From Variovorax brevis (GTDB lineage: Bacteria; Pseudomonadota; Gammaproteobacteria; Burkholderiales; Burkholderiaceae_C): 64,000 nucleotides of DNA. Location of the stretch: positions 124,001 through 188,000 of the forward strand of contig NZ_JASZYG010000003.1 of NCBI RefSeq assembly GCF_030317105.1. The letters run 5' to 3'. Position 1 is the stretch's first letter. Each line of letters starts with the position of its first letter. Shown piece after piece: positions 28,318 to 36,039 of the stretch. The translations under genes were made by a program, and so were the position numbers. Under the pieces are notes generated by a model that made no database searches, was not told the origin of the DNA, and saw only the letters and a program-made list of their open reading frames with translations.

Positions 28318-29060
28318 TTCCCAGCTACAACACGGGCGAGCGCCTGTTTTCCACCGTTGCCGCGGCACGCGCCCAGTGGAGCCCCGTGTGGGTCGTCGTG
28401 GACGGCAGCACGGACGGCACGGGCGAGCGCCTTCAGCAGATCGCACGGGACGATCCCGGACTTCGTGTCTGGCTGCTGCCGGAGAACAAGGGCAAGGGCG
28501 CCGCCGTCCTGCACGGCCTTCAAGCGGCGCGCGATGCAGGCTTCACGCATGCACTGACGATGGATTCGGACGGCCAGCATCCGGCCGACCTGATTCCGCG
28601 CTTCATGACCGAGTCCTTGCGCCGGCCTGAAACGATGGTGCTGGGCAAGCCCGTGTTCGACGCCAGCGCCCCGCTGCTGCGCGTGCGCGGGCGCCGCGTA
28701 TCCAACAGCTGGACGCAGCTGGAGACGCTGTTCGCCGGTGTGGGCGATTCGCTCTACGGCTTTCGCGTGTATCCCGTGGCCGACCTGATTGCCGTGATGG
28801 CGCGCCAACCGTGGATGCGACGCTTCGACTTCGACACCGAAGCGGTCGTGCGCCTTGCGTGGCGCGGCACCAAGCCCATCAACATCGATGCACCGGTGAA
28901 GTACCTCAGTGCCGAGGAAGGCGGCGTCTCGCACTTCAACTATGTGCGCGACAACGCCCTGCTCACCTGGATGCACACGCGGCTGATGCTGGAGTTCGTG
29001 CTGCGACTGCCTGTGCTGATCTGGCGCCGGCTGCGGCGACTTCCGCCGTTTCAGGACTAA
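28284..29060 (+). CDS. Family 2 glycosyltransferase
   Basis: A 258-residue GT-A enzyme. It opens with LVLIPSYNTGERL, has VVVDGSTDGTGERL for nucleotide binding and the metal-binding TMDSDGQHPADLIP (DxD-like). No large membrane domain is present, although the C-terminal ~30 residues are hydrophobic and basic and may touch the membrane. The start overlaps the acyltransferase gene, so the two are coupled; in E. coli-type clusters the two activities are fused in ApeJ. The acceptor and sugar are unknown. The gene ends directly at the palindromic element. Confidence 0.88.
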   Translation: MPDASRTHLVLIPSYNTGERLFSTVAAARAQWSPVWVVVDGSTDGTGERLQQIARDDPGLRVWLLPENKGKGAAVLHGLQAARDAGFTHALTMDSDGQHPADLIPRFMTESLRRPETMVLGKPVFDASAPLLRVRGRRVSNSWTQLETLFAGVGDSLYGFRVYPVADLIAVMARQPWMRRFDFDTEAVVRLAWRGTKPINIDAPVKYLSAEEGGVSHFNYVRDNALLTWMHTRLMLEFVLRLPVLIWRRLRRLPPFQD

Positions 29061-29181
29061 GAAGGTGTGAAGATTTCGTAGCGAGGGCGCCGAGGTCGGG
29101 TCGAGCAGCGCAGCCGTACACCCGTACGGCGAGCAGCGCAGGCCCGGGATCGGTGGCCGCAGTAGAAAGATTTACACCTTC
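29061..29181. repeat. Palindromic element filling the gap between two converging genes
   Basis: A 121-bp imperfect palindrome. Termini are GAAGGTGT (29061-29068) and ACACCTTC (29174-29181). The centre is a perfect stem GCCGTAC/GTACGGC (29113-29119 and 29124-29130) with the loop ACCC. Inside, GAGCAGCGCAG-like direct copies flank the centre. The element begins on the base after the glycosyltransferase stop and ends on the base before the FabG stop. It could act as a bidirectional terminator or be a REP/MITE-like dispersed repeat. I did not see a second copy in this window. Confidence 0.6.
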
Positions 29182-29913
29182 TCAGATCATGCCGCCGTTG
29201 ACCGAAATCACCTGGCCGGTGATGTAGGCCGCGTCGTAGCTCGCGAGGAACCCGGCCAGCGCTGCAACCTCCTGCGGCGTACCCGCCCGCTTGGCGGGCA
29301 CCATCTGGTCGATCAGCGCCTTGTCGAAGGCGGCGTCGGCCATCGGCGAGGCGATGATGCCGGGCGCGATGGCATTGACCGTCACGCCGCGCGAGGCCAC
29401 TTCCAGCGACAGCGACTTGGTCGCGCTGTTGAGTGCGCCCTTGGCCGCTGCGTAGTTCACCTGCCCGCGGTTTCCGGTAAGCGAAGCCACCGACGAGATG
29501 TTGAGGATGCGACCCCATCGCGTTCGCAGCATGGGCAGCAGCAACGGTTGCGTGACGCGAAAGAAGCCATTGAGCGACACATCGATCACCTTGTGCCATT
29601 GCTCGGCGCGCATGCCCGGCAGCACCGCGTCGTCATGCACGCCCGCGTTGTTGACAATGATCTGGATGGGCCCCGCCGCCAGCATCGCCTCGCAGGCCTT
29701 GGCACAGGCCTCGTCGCTGCGCAGATCGAAGACCTGGCAGAGGGCCTGACCGCCGTCCGCGACGATGGCCGCCGCGAGCGCCTCGACCGCTTCGGGACGC
29801 GAGTTGGCATGCAGCACCACCATGGCGCCGTCGCGCGCCAGCCGGCGCGCAATCGCCTCGCCGAGTGCGCCGCTGGCACCCGTGACGAGCGCGCGTTTGC
29901 CGGACAGTGTCAT
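29182..29913 (-). CDS. 3-oxoacyl-ACP reductase, FabG-like SDR
   Basis: A 243-residue short-chain dehydrogenase/reductase. The cofactor motif is TGASGALG near residue 11, NNAG is present, and the catalytic Ser-Tyr-Lys lies in NISSVASLTGNRGQVNYAAAKGAL. The C-terminal GFLASYDAAYITGQVISVNGGM is typical of FabG. In aryl-polyene clusters this enzyme (ApeQ in E. coli) reduces the beta-keto group on each elongation cycle. Its start overlaps the upstream dehydratase stop (ATGA). It is the last gene of the minus-strand arm. Confidence 0.92.
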   Translation of the reverse strand: MTLSGKRALVTGASGALGEAIARRLARDGAMVVLHANSRPEAVEALAAAIVADGGQALCQVFDLRSDEACAKACEAMLAAGPIQIIVNNAGVHDDAVLPGMRAEQWHKVIDVSLNGFFRVTQPLLLPMLRTRWGRILNISSVASLTGNRGQVNYAAAKGALNSATKSLSLEVASRGVTVNAIAPGIIASPMADAAFDKALIDQMVPAKRAGTPQEVAALAGFLASYDAAYITGQVISVNGGMI

Positions 29914-30377
29914 GGGCTTGCCTTTGCTGCAGGAATGGGCGTGTTGAGAACGACGATGGCGCGGCCTTCGACCAGGTCCCGCTCCGTCGCGTCGGCCACG
30001 CGGAACTCGTAAAGCACCTGCCGCACATCACCCGACAGCCGGCGCGCGTGAACATGCAGCGGGCCCGCCAGGTCATCCAGCCGCGACACCGCGAGCTTCA
30101 CGTTGCGCACGCTCGCCAGGAAGCCTGCGGATGCAGCTTCGCCCTCCGCTGCGAGCAGGCCGCCATGCAGCGCCATGGCCTGCGCCGCGTATTCGACAGC
30201 GCACGGCGCCAGCAAGCCGCTGGCCGTACGCAATGGGTTGTCGTGCGCAGTGTGCGTGGAGGTCGTGCAATGGATGCGCTCTTCGTTCCACAACTCCAGG
30301 CGATCCAGCAGGCACATCGAACCGCTGTGCGGTATGCGTGCGGCGATGCCGTCCCGGTCAAGTGTCTGCGGGGTCAT
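29910..30377 (-). CDS. 3-hydroxyacyl-ACP dehydratase (ApeP-like hotdog protein)
   Basis: A 155-residue hotdog-fold protein. It has IPHSGSMCLLDRLELWNEERI, then THTAHDNPLR and APCAVEYAAQAMALHGGLLA, the pattern of the ApeP-like 3-hydroxyacyl-ACP dehydratases in aryl-polyene clusters. It would remove water from the hydroxyacyl-ACP made by the adjacent FabG. Both ends overlap neighbours as ATGA (methyltransferase upstream, FabG downstream). The ATG at 30377 is therefore well supported. Confidence 0.85.
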   Translation of the reverse strand: MTPQTLDRDGIAARIPHSGSMCLLDRLELWNEERIHCTTSTHTAHDNPLRTASGLLAPCAVEYAAQAMALHGGLLAAEGEAASAGFLASVRNVKLAVSRLDDLAGPLHVHARRLSGDVRQVLYEFRVADATERDLVEGRAIVVLNTPIPAAKASP

Positions 30378-31150
30378 GCGTCTTGCTTCAGGTCGGCCAC
30401 GAGAAGGACGTTGGCAAAGGGCGTACCCCGGCTCATCGGGACGCTCTGCACGGCAAAGCCAAGGCGATCCAGCATCGCGACCCACTCGGCGAGCGGACGG
30501 CCCCACGTGGGCGCCACACGGTGACCACGAACACGCGTCACGGTGCGATCGACCCATTGGCTGATCAGGTAGCCGCGCCGGTTCGCCGCGTCGCCCACCC
30601 GCAGCAGCAGCCGCCCGGGCGTCGGGTCGCCGCGCTCGGCCTGGCCCCTGGCCAGTGCATCGCGAACACGCAGTAGCACGCGCTCCTGCGCCTGAAGATC
30701 GACATAGTGCAAGACGTCCAGGATCACGACGAGGTCGCAGGACGTGAACTCGGCGCTGCACATGTCCGCGCACACGAAGCTGGGCGCCGTCGGCAAGTCG
30801 CCCACCGATCGCGCCGCGCGTTCCACGTCGCGCGCCATCAACTCGATGCCGGTGTAGCGCGCCTTGGCGGGCGTGGGGCTCCAGCTTCCGGGCCAATCAT
30901 TGCCGGCCTGCATGCTGCTCATCGCCGACAGGAGGCTTGCAAAAATCCCTTGGCCGCAACCGATGTCCAGCACGCGTGCATGGCTTGGCGCAATGAGCCC
31001 GCGCTCGATGAGCCCCCGGAAGACGGGGTCGCGCGACAGCTTGCCGCGCGCGAAATGCCACGCGAATCGGCCTGCCTTGCGGTAGGGCGCGGTCGCGGCC
31101 TCGTGCAATTTGCGCCATTGGGCGTCCGGGTGCAGGATCGTCGTGTTCAT
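30374..31150 (-). CDS. SAM-dependent methyltransferase of the polyene cluster
   Basis: A 258-residue class I methyltransferase. Motif I is ARVLDIGCGQGIFASLL. The acidic post-I region is in YTGIELMARDVERA, and LVVILDVLHYVDL and PGRLLLRVGDA follow. I use the ATG at 31150; a GTG at 31219 would overlap the deacetylase-gene stop as GTGA and add 23 residues, and fits the coupling seen throughout this operon. It may modify the aryl ring or the polyene carboxyl, as methyltransferases do in several aryl-polyene clusters. Confidence 0.82.
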   Translation of the reverse strand: MNTTILHPDAQWRKLHEAATAPYRKAGRFAWHFARGKLSRDPVFRGLIERGLIAPSHARVLDIGCGQGIFASLLSAMSSMQAGNDWPGSWSPTPAKARYTGIELMARDVERAARSVGDLPTAPSFVCADMCSAEFTSCDLVVILDVLHYVDLQAQERVLLRVRDALARGQAERGDPTPGRLLLRVGDAANRRGYLISQWVDRTVTRVRGHRVAPTWGRPLAEWVAMLDRLGFAVQSVPMSRGTPFANVLLVADLKQDA

Positions 31151-31215
31151 GGCAAGGCCATTGCGCTTGGAAACATCGGGGCGACCTGCGGCGGCAGAGG
31201 GTGTCGGCGTGGCGC

Positions 31216-32040
31216 TCACGTCGCCAACGCCTGCGCCAGGGTGACCGAGCGCAGCCCATCGCGATGAAGGCGCGCGAGCAGGAGCGGCAGCACGTCCAGG
31301 ATCACCGCGCGGCCATCGGGCGTGCGCGCGGCATGGCCGTCGTGCAACAGCAGGATGTCGCCACCGCGCAGGTCGCGCGTCAGGCGCGTCAGCACGCGGG
31401 ACGCATCGGCTTCGCGCGTGTCGAATCCACGCCGTGTCCAGCTCACGAGGGTCAGGCCCATGTGATGCAGCACGGGCGAAAGGAAGAGATTGCGAAACCC
31501 GGCCGGTGCCCGGAAACATGCTGGCCGGACACCCGTCACGCGCGTGATGATTTCCTGTGCCTGCTCCAGTTCAGCGGCATAGGCCCGCGGGCCGAGCAGC
31601 GAAAAATCATGTCGGTGGCGCGCCGTGTGGTTCTGGATGCTGTGGCCGCGGGCGATGATTTCGCGCGCCAGTGCCGGATGCGCCTGCACGCGATCGGCAA
31701 TGCAGAAGAACGTCGCGTGCTGCCCTGCCGCATCCAGCAGATCGAGCACGACCGGCGTGACCTCGGGGTCGGGTCCATCGTCGATGGTGATGGCGACCTC
31801 GCCACGGGCGGCCGCCGCTTCGGGCAGGCGCGAGATGTTCTTGCCCAGCAGCGCACTGCGCGGCGTCAGGCCCGCGATGGTGATGACCAGGTGGTTCAGG
31901 ACGATGGCGCCAATCGCCCACGCAAGGGCGCCCGGCACGAGGACGGCCGTACCGACCGCCAGCACATGCCAGGCAATGCTGGCCCGCACGAAGGGCGCAA
32001 ACGGTCGGTACGAAGGGATGGTGGCGGTGGCGTCAGGCAT
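31216..32040 (-). CDS. Membrane-anchored polysaccharide deacetylase (NodB-fold)
   Basis: A 274-residue protein. An N-terminal hydrophobic stretch (about 20-57) could form one or two membrane helices and place the catalytic domain in the periplasm. The NodB domain follows: metal-binding TIDDGPDPEVTP, the histidine motif NHTARHRHDF, then RAPAGFRN and LLLHDG. Carbohydrate esterase 4 enzymes remove N- or O-acetyl groups from glycans. Its presence inside a polyene-lipid cluster with a glycosyltransferase suggests deacetylation of the sugar to which the polyene is attached. This is inferred from position. Confidence 0.85.
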   Translation of the reverse strand: MPDATATIPSYRPFAPFVRASIAWHVLAVGTAVLVPGALAWAIGAIVLNHLVITIAGLTPRSALLGKNISRLPEAAAARGEVAITIDDGPDPEVTPVVLDLLDAAGQHATFFCIADRVQAHPALAREIIARGHSIQNHTARHRHDFSLLGPRAYAAELEQAQEIITRVTGVRPACFRAPAGFRNLFLSPVLHHMGLTLVSWTRRGFDTREADASRVLTRLTRDLRGGDILLLHDGHAARTPDGRAVILDVLPLLLARLHRDGLRSVTLAQALAT

Positions 32041-32082
32041 GCGGCTTGGGTTCTTGTCTCGAAGCTTTTGGCGATTTTCCCA

Positions 32083-34470
32083 CTACGCAGACGCTGCCGG
32101 CGCGCGCCGCACGAAAGCGGCTGACAGCAGCAACGCCAGCAAGGCGCCGGGCGCCACCACGCGGCCAATGGCCGAGAGCGCCGGAATGTCCGACAGGGCG
32201 ATCAGGCCGAAAGACACCACCGTCGTCAAATTCGCCAGCAGCAGGGAGGCCAGGGTGTCTTCGTCGGCCCGCCCCGTTTCCCGCAACTGGTCGAAGAACA
32301 GCGCGTAGTTGGAGCCCACGGCCACAACCAGCAGCAGGCCGACCAGATGAAGAATGCCCAGCGAGGCTTGGAACGCCGCCAGTCCGCCAAGCGTCAGCAA
32401 CACGGCAAAGGCCAGCGGCTGGCACACGGCCAGCAGGCGGCGCGCGGAGCGCAGGTACAGACCCAGCAGCACCACCACGGCAAGGGCGCCGAACAGCACC
32501 TGGGCGAAGGCTTCGTGCAGGTAGCGCGCGTAGAGGCTGTCGAGTTCCTCCTTCACGTCGACGACCTGCGCATCGGGCAGGCTGGTCAGTGCCTGCTGCA
32601 GCTTGGCCGGATCGAACTTCTCGCCGGTGTGCAGCGAGATGACGGACGACCACCCGCCGCCCGGCCGCTCGAACATCAAAGAGTTGACGATGGGTCCCAA
32701 GGGACCATCCTGCAAGTCGGCGCGACGGATGGGCGCCAGCTTGCGCGCGGCCTGCGTTTCCGCGATGAAGGGCTCCAGGCGCGCTGCGGACAGCGGAAGG
32801 CCTTGCGTCGCCTGCACAAGGCGCGTTCGCAGCGTCTCCGCATCAGGCAGGCTTGCGGTTCGTGCGCTCTGTGCTTGCGCGCTGGGAAGCAGGCGCGTGA
32901 CGGCGTCGAAGCCATCCAGGTCGCCCCGGTCCACCAGCGCTTCCAGCTTCGCGCTGGCAGCTTCAACGCCCTTCAGCGTCGCTTGCTCATCCGCTCCCTG
33001 GACGATGACCAGCGTGCGTGCGTCGCTCGCGCCCAAGTCGGCCCTCAGTTCGCCATCCAGGATCTGCGCCTGCGTGGGCACGGGGCTCATGGAGCCGAGT
33101 CCCGCGCGCCACAGGTGGCCTCGCTGCCATGCCAGAAGGATGGCCGACACAACGCACAGTGCGATCAGCACCCAGCGCAGCCGGGGCAGGCCGCGCACGA
33201 CAAAGCCGGCGATCTGCGCCATTTGCCGACGCATGCCCATACCGGCGGCGCCATCCGGGGCGAGCACGGGCAGCACGTAGCGTGTCGCCATCGCGGCGGC
33301 GACCAGCCCGGCAATCGAGAACACACCAAGCTGCGCGAGCCCCGGAAAGCCCGAGAACACCAGGGCCGCGAAGCCGCACACCGAGGTCAGCAGCCCGAGC
33401 CGCACGGTGGGCCAATGCACCACGCGCCAGCGCTGCCAACCAGTGCCGGCCACGGCACCGGGCTCGGCCTGCCGCGCCTGGATGAGGTAGTAGATGGCGT
33501 AGTCGATGGTCTCGCCGATGAGCGTGCTGCCAAATCCCATCGTGAGCCCGTGCACGTGGCCGAACACGAGGCTGACGGCCGAGGTGCCCACCACCACGCC
33601 CGTGGCCACCGGCAGCAGGGAGATGACCAGCGCGCGCGGCGACGCAAAGGCCAGCAACAACAGGCAGCCCACCACCACGCCGCCGACGGCCGCGAGGTGG
33701 TACGCCTCGCTCTTGATCTTGTCGCGGCTTTGCACCGAGAACACCGGCGCGCCGCTCATCAGCAGGCGCGGCGGGTTCGCCTGGATGCCCTTCACTGCCG
33801 CATCGAAGCCCTGCTGCACGCGTGCCATGGTCGCGGACTGCGCATCGAGATCGCTGCCGGCCGCCCTGGTCGTCGCCAGCAGAAGCGCGCGTGGCGCCGT
33901 GCGCGACACCCACACGCCCTGCTCGCTTCGCGGTGCGCTCGCGGGTATCAAGCCCTCGGCGATGCGTTGCGTCTCACCGGTCGGATCGCGCTCGAGCAGC
34001 GGCTTGATGAGGTTGCCCGCCGGCGTGCCGAGGGTCGACAAGGTATCGAGGATGGCGTCGCGCAGGCCGTCCGCGGAGAAGCGCTCCGCCGTCACGCTGG
34101 GCGCCAACTGGTAGCGGTGCTCGAAGATCCAGGTGCCGGCCGCCGACCAGTCGGAGGTCTCGCCGTTTTGAACCTGCTCGAACAGCTTGCTCTCGCGCAT
34201 CGATTTGGCCAGCGCGCGCGAGACCTCGGCGCGCTGCGCCGCATCCGCGCCGCCTTCGATGCCGATGAGCAGGGTGCGCGAAGCCACGCCGCTTTGCAGC
34301 TGCTCGATCAGCATCGCCTGCCGCGCATCCGGACTCTTGGGCAGGAAGGCCGAGAGGTCGGCGCTGAAATGCGTTCGGGCGATCAGCGTCACACCAACCA
34401 CCATCAGCGCCAGCCACATCAGCAGGACGAGCGCGCGCCGCGGCTTGGCGAGTGCGGCGGTCGCTGGCAT
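32083..34470 (-). CDS. MMPL/RND-type exporter of the polyene cluster
   Basis: A 795-residue inner-membrane protein with the MMPL layout: one N-terminal helix (LVLLMWLALMVVGVTLIA), a periplasmic domain, a bundle of about five helices (starting VGGVVVGCLLLLAFAS), a second periplasmic domain and a second bundle (VLFGALAVVVLLGLYL onward). The ...GETIDYAIYYL... segment carries the conserved membrane charge of the family. It corresponds to ApeK/XanF-type exporters that move the polyene lipid towards the outer membrane. The ATG at 34470 follows the LolA-like stop closely; a TTG at 34476 is also in frame. Confidence 0.88.
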   Translation of the reverse strand: MPATAALAKPRRALVLLMWLALMVVGVTLIARTHFSADLSAFLPKSPDARQAMLIEQLQSGVASRTLLIGIEGGADAAQRAEVSRALAKSMRESKLFEQVQNGETSDWSAAGTWIFEHRYQLAPSVTAERFSADGLRDAILDTLSTLGTPAGNLIKPLLERDPTGETQRIAEGLIPASAPRSEQGVWVSRTAPRALLLATTRAAGSDLDAQSATMARVQQGFDAAVKGIQANPPRLLMSGAPVFSVQSRDKIKSEAYHLAAVGGVVVGCLLLLAFASPRALVISLLPVATGVVVGTSAVSLVFGHVHGLTMGFGSTLIGETIDYAIYYLIQARQAEPGAVAGTGWQRWRVVHWPTVRLGLLTSVCGFAALVFSGFPGLAQLGVFSIAGLVAAAMATRYVLPVLAPDGAAGMGMRRQMAQIAGFVVRGLPRLRWVLIALCVVSAILLAWQRGHLWRAGLGSMSPVPTQAQILDGELRADLGASDARTLVIVQGADEQATLKGVEAASAKLEALVDRGDLDGFDAVTRLLPSAQAQSARTASLPDAETLRTRLVQATQGLPLSAARLEPFIAETQAARKLAPIRRADLQDGPLGPIVNSLMFERPGGGWSSVISLHTGEKFDPAKLQQALTSLPDAQVVDVKEELDSLYARYLHEAFAQVLFGALAVVVLLGLYLRSARRLLAVCQPLAFAVLLTLGGLAAFQASLGILHLVGLLLVVAVGSNYALFFDQLRETGRADEDTLASLLLANLTTVVSFGLIALSDIPALSAIGRVVAPGALLALLLSAAFVRRAPAASA

Positions 34471-34472
34471 GC

Positions 34473-35081
34473 TCAAGGCGATTTGCCCTCACCGCGGCCG
34501 GGCGTGATGCTCATGACCGAGCGATCGCCGCCAATGAATTCCATCTCGACACCCAGCACGTCGCCCTGCCGGCCGCTCAGTCGTACGCTGCGCACCTGGG
34601 CTGCAAGCCGATCATCGACGGGCTGGAGGTCCAGCGTCCAATCGGCACCCGAGCCTTTGAGCGTGCTGCGAAATTGCCGTTGCAAAAGCGCCCCGTCGCC
34701 ACTCAAGGTACCGCGCAGCGCATCGACCATGCCGCCCATTTCGGGCGCGCTGTCGAGCGTGAGGGTGCGCGTGCGGCCGCCGCGCGACAAGGTCACCGTG
34801 TTGCCCTCCACCACCATGGATTCGGGGCGTGGCGTGAGCGTGCGGCGCGTGAGCTTGTCGGGCGCGGTGAAGCTCAGCGTGCCGCTTGATTCCAGCGGCC
34901 CGTCCATGCCGCGAACGAATCGCTGCTCGGTGAAGCGGGCCTCGCCGCTTTTCTGGCGCGACAGCAGCGCCATCAGCTCCGGCATGTCGAAGGCCCACGC
35001 AGTGGAGGCGCCGAGAAGAAGCAGCGCCGCCAAAAGGGCCGGACGCCCTCGCTCAACGAGCGTCTTCGAGCCAGAAGTCAT
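34473..35081 (-). CDS. LolA-like outer-membrane lipid carrier
   Basis: A 202-residue periplasmic protein. A Sec signal peptide is present (ALLAALLLLGASTAWA, cleaved near residue 30). The mature part begins LMALLSRQKSGEARFTEQRFV, the LolA-like pattern seen in aryl-polyene clusters, and continues as a beta-rich half barrel. It probably receives the hydrophobic product from the MMPL exporter and carries it across the periplasm. The start overlaps the acyltransferase gene by 29 bp and the stop abuts the MMPL start. Confidence 0.86.
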   Translation of the reverse strand: MTSGSKTLVERGRPALLAALLLLGASTAWAFDMPELMALLSRQKSGEARFTEQRFVRGMDGPLESSGTLSFTAPDKLTRRTLTPRPESMVVEGNTVTLSRGGRTRTLTLDSAPEMGGMVDALRGTLSGDGALLQRQFRSTLKGSGADWTLDLQPVDDRLAAQVRSVRLSGRQGDVLGVEMEFIGGDRSVMSITPGRGEGKSP

Positions 35082-36039
35082 GGAAGTTGAACCAGTTGTA
35101 CGGGTGCTCGCGGCATAGCGCCTCGAGCCGCTTCACGTAGGCTTCGAGCGCTTGGCGAATCTGCGGCTCGCGGTGGGCACCTTCGGTAATGCTGAAGTCG
35201 GCCAGGGGCTCGAAGCGGATTTCATAGCGGGCACCGCCGAGGTACAAGCCGACCATGAAGAACATCTTGCGCCGCAAGAGCGCCGCAAGGCGAAACGGCG
35301 AATCGTTGAAGCTTGCCGGATGGCCCAGGAAGTCGATGGAAACGCTGTTGCCGCGCTGCTGGCCCGGGGCGTCCTCTTGCCGCGGCAGGGTGCGATCCAC
35401 AAGAAGCCCCGCGAGGCCGCCCGAGTCCATCCAGTCGCGCAGCGCCAGCATGGAATTGGGGCGCCCCAGCGCGATGATGCGTGGCCGGAATTCCGGATCG
35501 CTGATCGCCCCGAGGATGGAGTTGATCTGCTGCGCGTTGTCCGGGTACATGAGCATCGCCAGCTTCAGCTGCGCGGGGTGCGCGCTCGTGTGCTTGCAGG
35601 CGCCGATGGCCTCGAAGCTGCCCATGTGGGCACCCACAAGGAAGGCGCCGCGGCCGGCCATGGCCTCCGCGTCGGTGTGCTCCACGCCCTTGACCTGGAA
35701 GTCGAACAGGTCCATTCGGCCGCGCAGGAAGTAGACGCGGTCGAGCACGGTGGACGAGAAAGCGTGAATCAGCCGATAGCCGTCGCGCCACCCCATCTGC
35801 GGCCCGATGGCGCGCGTGAGGTAGCGCTTGATGTGCCGCCGCGGTCCGGGCGAGAAAAGAAAGAAATAGAGCGTGATGGGGTGCAGCACCAGCCGTGTCA
35901 CGCGTCGCCCGAAAGTCAGGGCGAGCCAGCAGACAAAGCGCAGCGCCAGCATGTTGCTGCGCTCCGGCGTATGCGCCCAATCGCCCTGGCTCGCCTGGGT
36001 GTCGGAGGCGTGGCGTGAGTCAATCGGCAGGCGGCTCAT
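35053..36039 (-). CDS. LpxL/HtrB-type lysophospholipid acyltransferase
   Basis: A 328-residue membrane acyltransferase. A membrane segment near residue 55 (LVLHPITLYFFLFSPGPRR) is followed by the catalytic HX4E motif in GAHMGSFEAIG and the LVDRTLP region typical of the LpxL family. Such enzymes transfer an acyl group from ACP, here probably the polyenyl or a fatty acyl chain. The ATG at 36039 overlaps the AMP-ligase stop (ATGA). It is the second acyltransferase of the cluster, distinct from the PlsC-type one. Confidence 0.88.
   Translation of the reverse strand: MSRLPIDSRHASDTQASQGDWAHTPERSNMLALRFVCWLALTFGRRVTRLVLHPITLYFFLFSPGPRRHIKRYLTRAIGPQMGWRDGYRLIHAFSSTVLDRVYFLRGRMDLFDFQVKGVEHTDAEAMAGRGAFLVGAHMGSFEAIGACKHTSAHPAQLKLAMLMYPDNAQQINSILGAISDPEFRPRIIALGRPNSMLALRDWMDSGGLAGLLVDRTLPRQEDAPGQQRGNSVSIDFLGHPASFNDSPFRLAALLRRKMFFMVGLYLGGARYEIRFEPLADFSITEGAHREPQIRQALEAYVKRLEALCREHPYNWFNFHDFWLEDAR

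Noticed and set aside
32347..35118. A 923-codon open frame antisense to the MMPL and LolA-like genes
   Set aside because: Composition (Gln/His/Arg/Ala-rich) and lack of any motif show it is a shadow frame; the minus-strand genes have full domain signatures.
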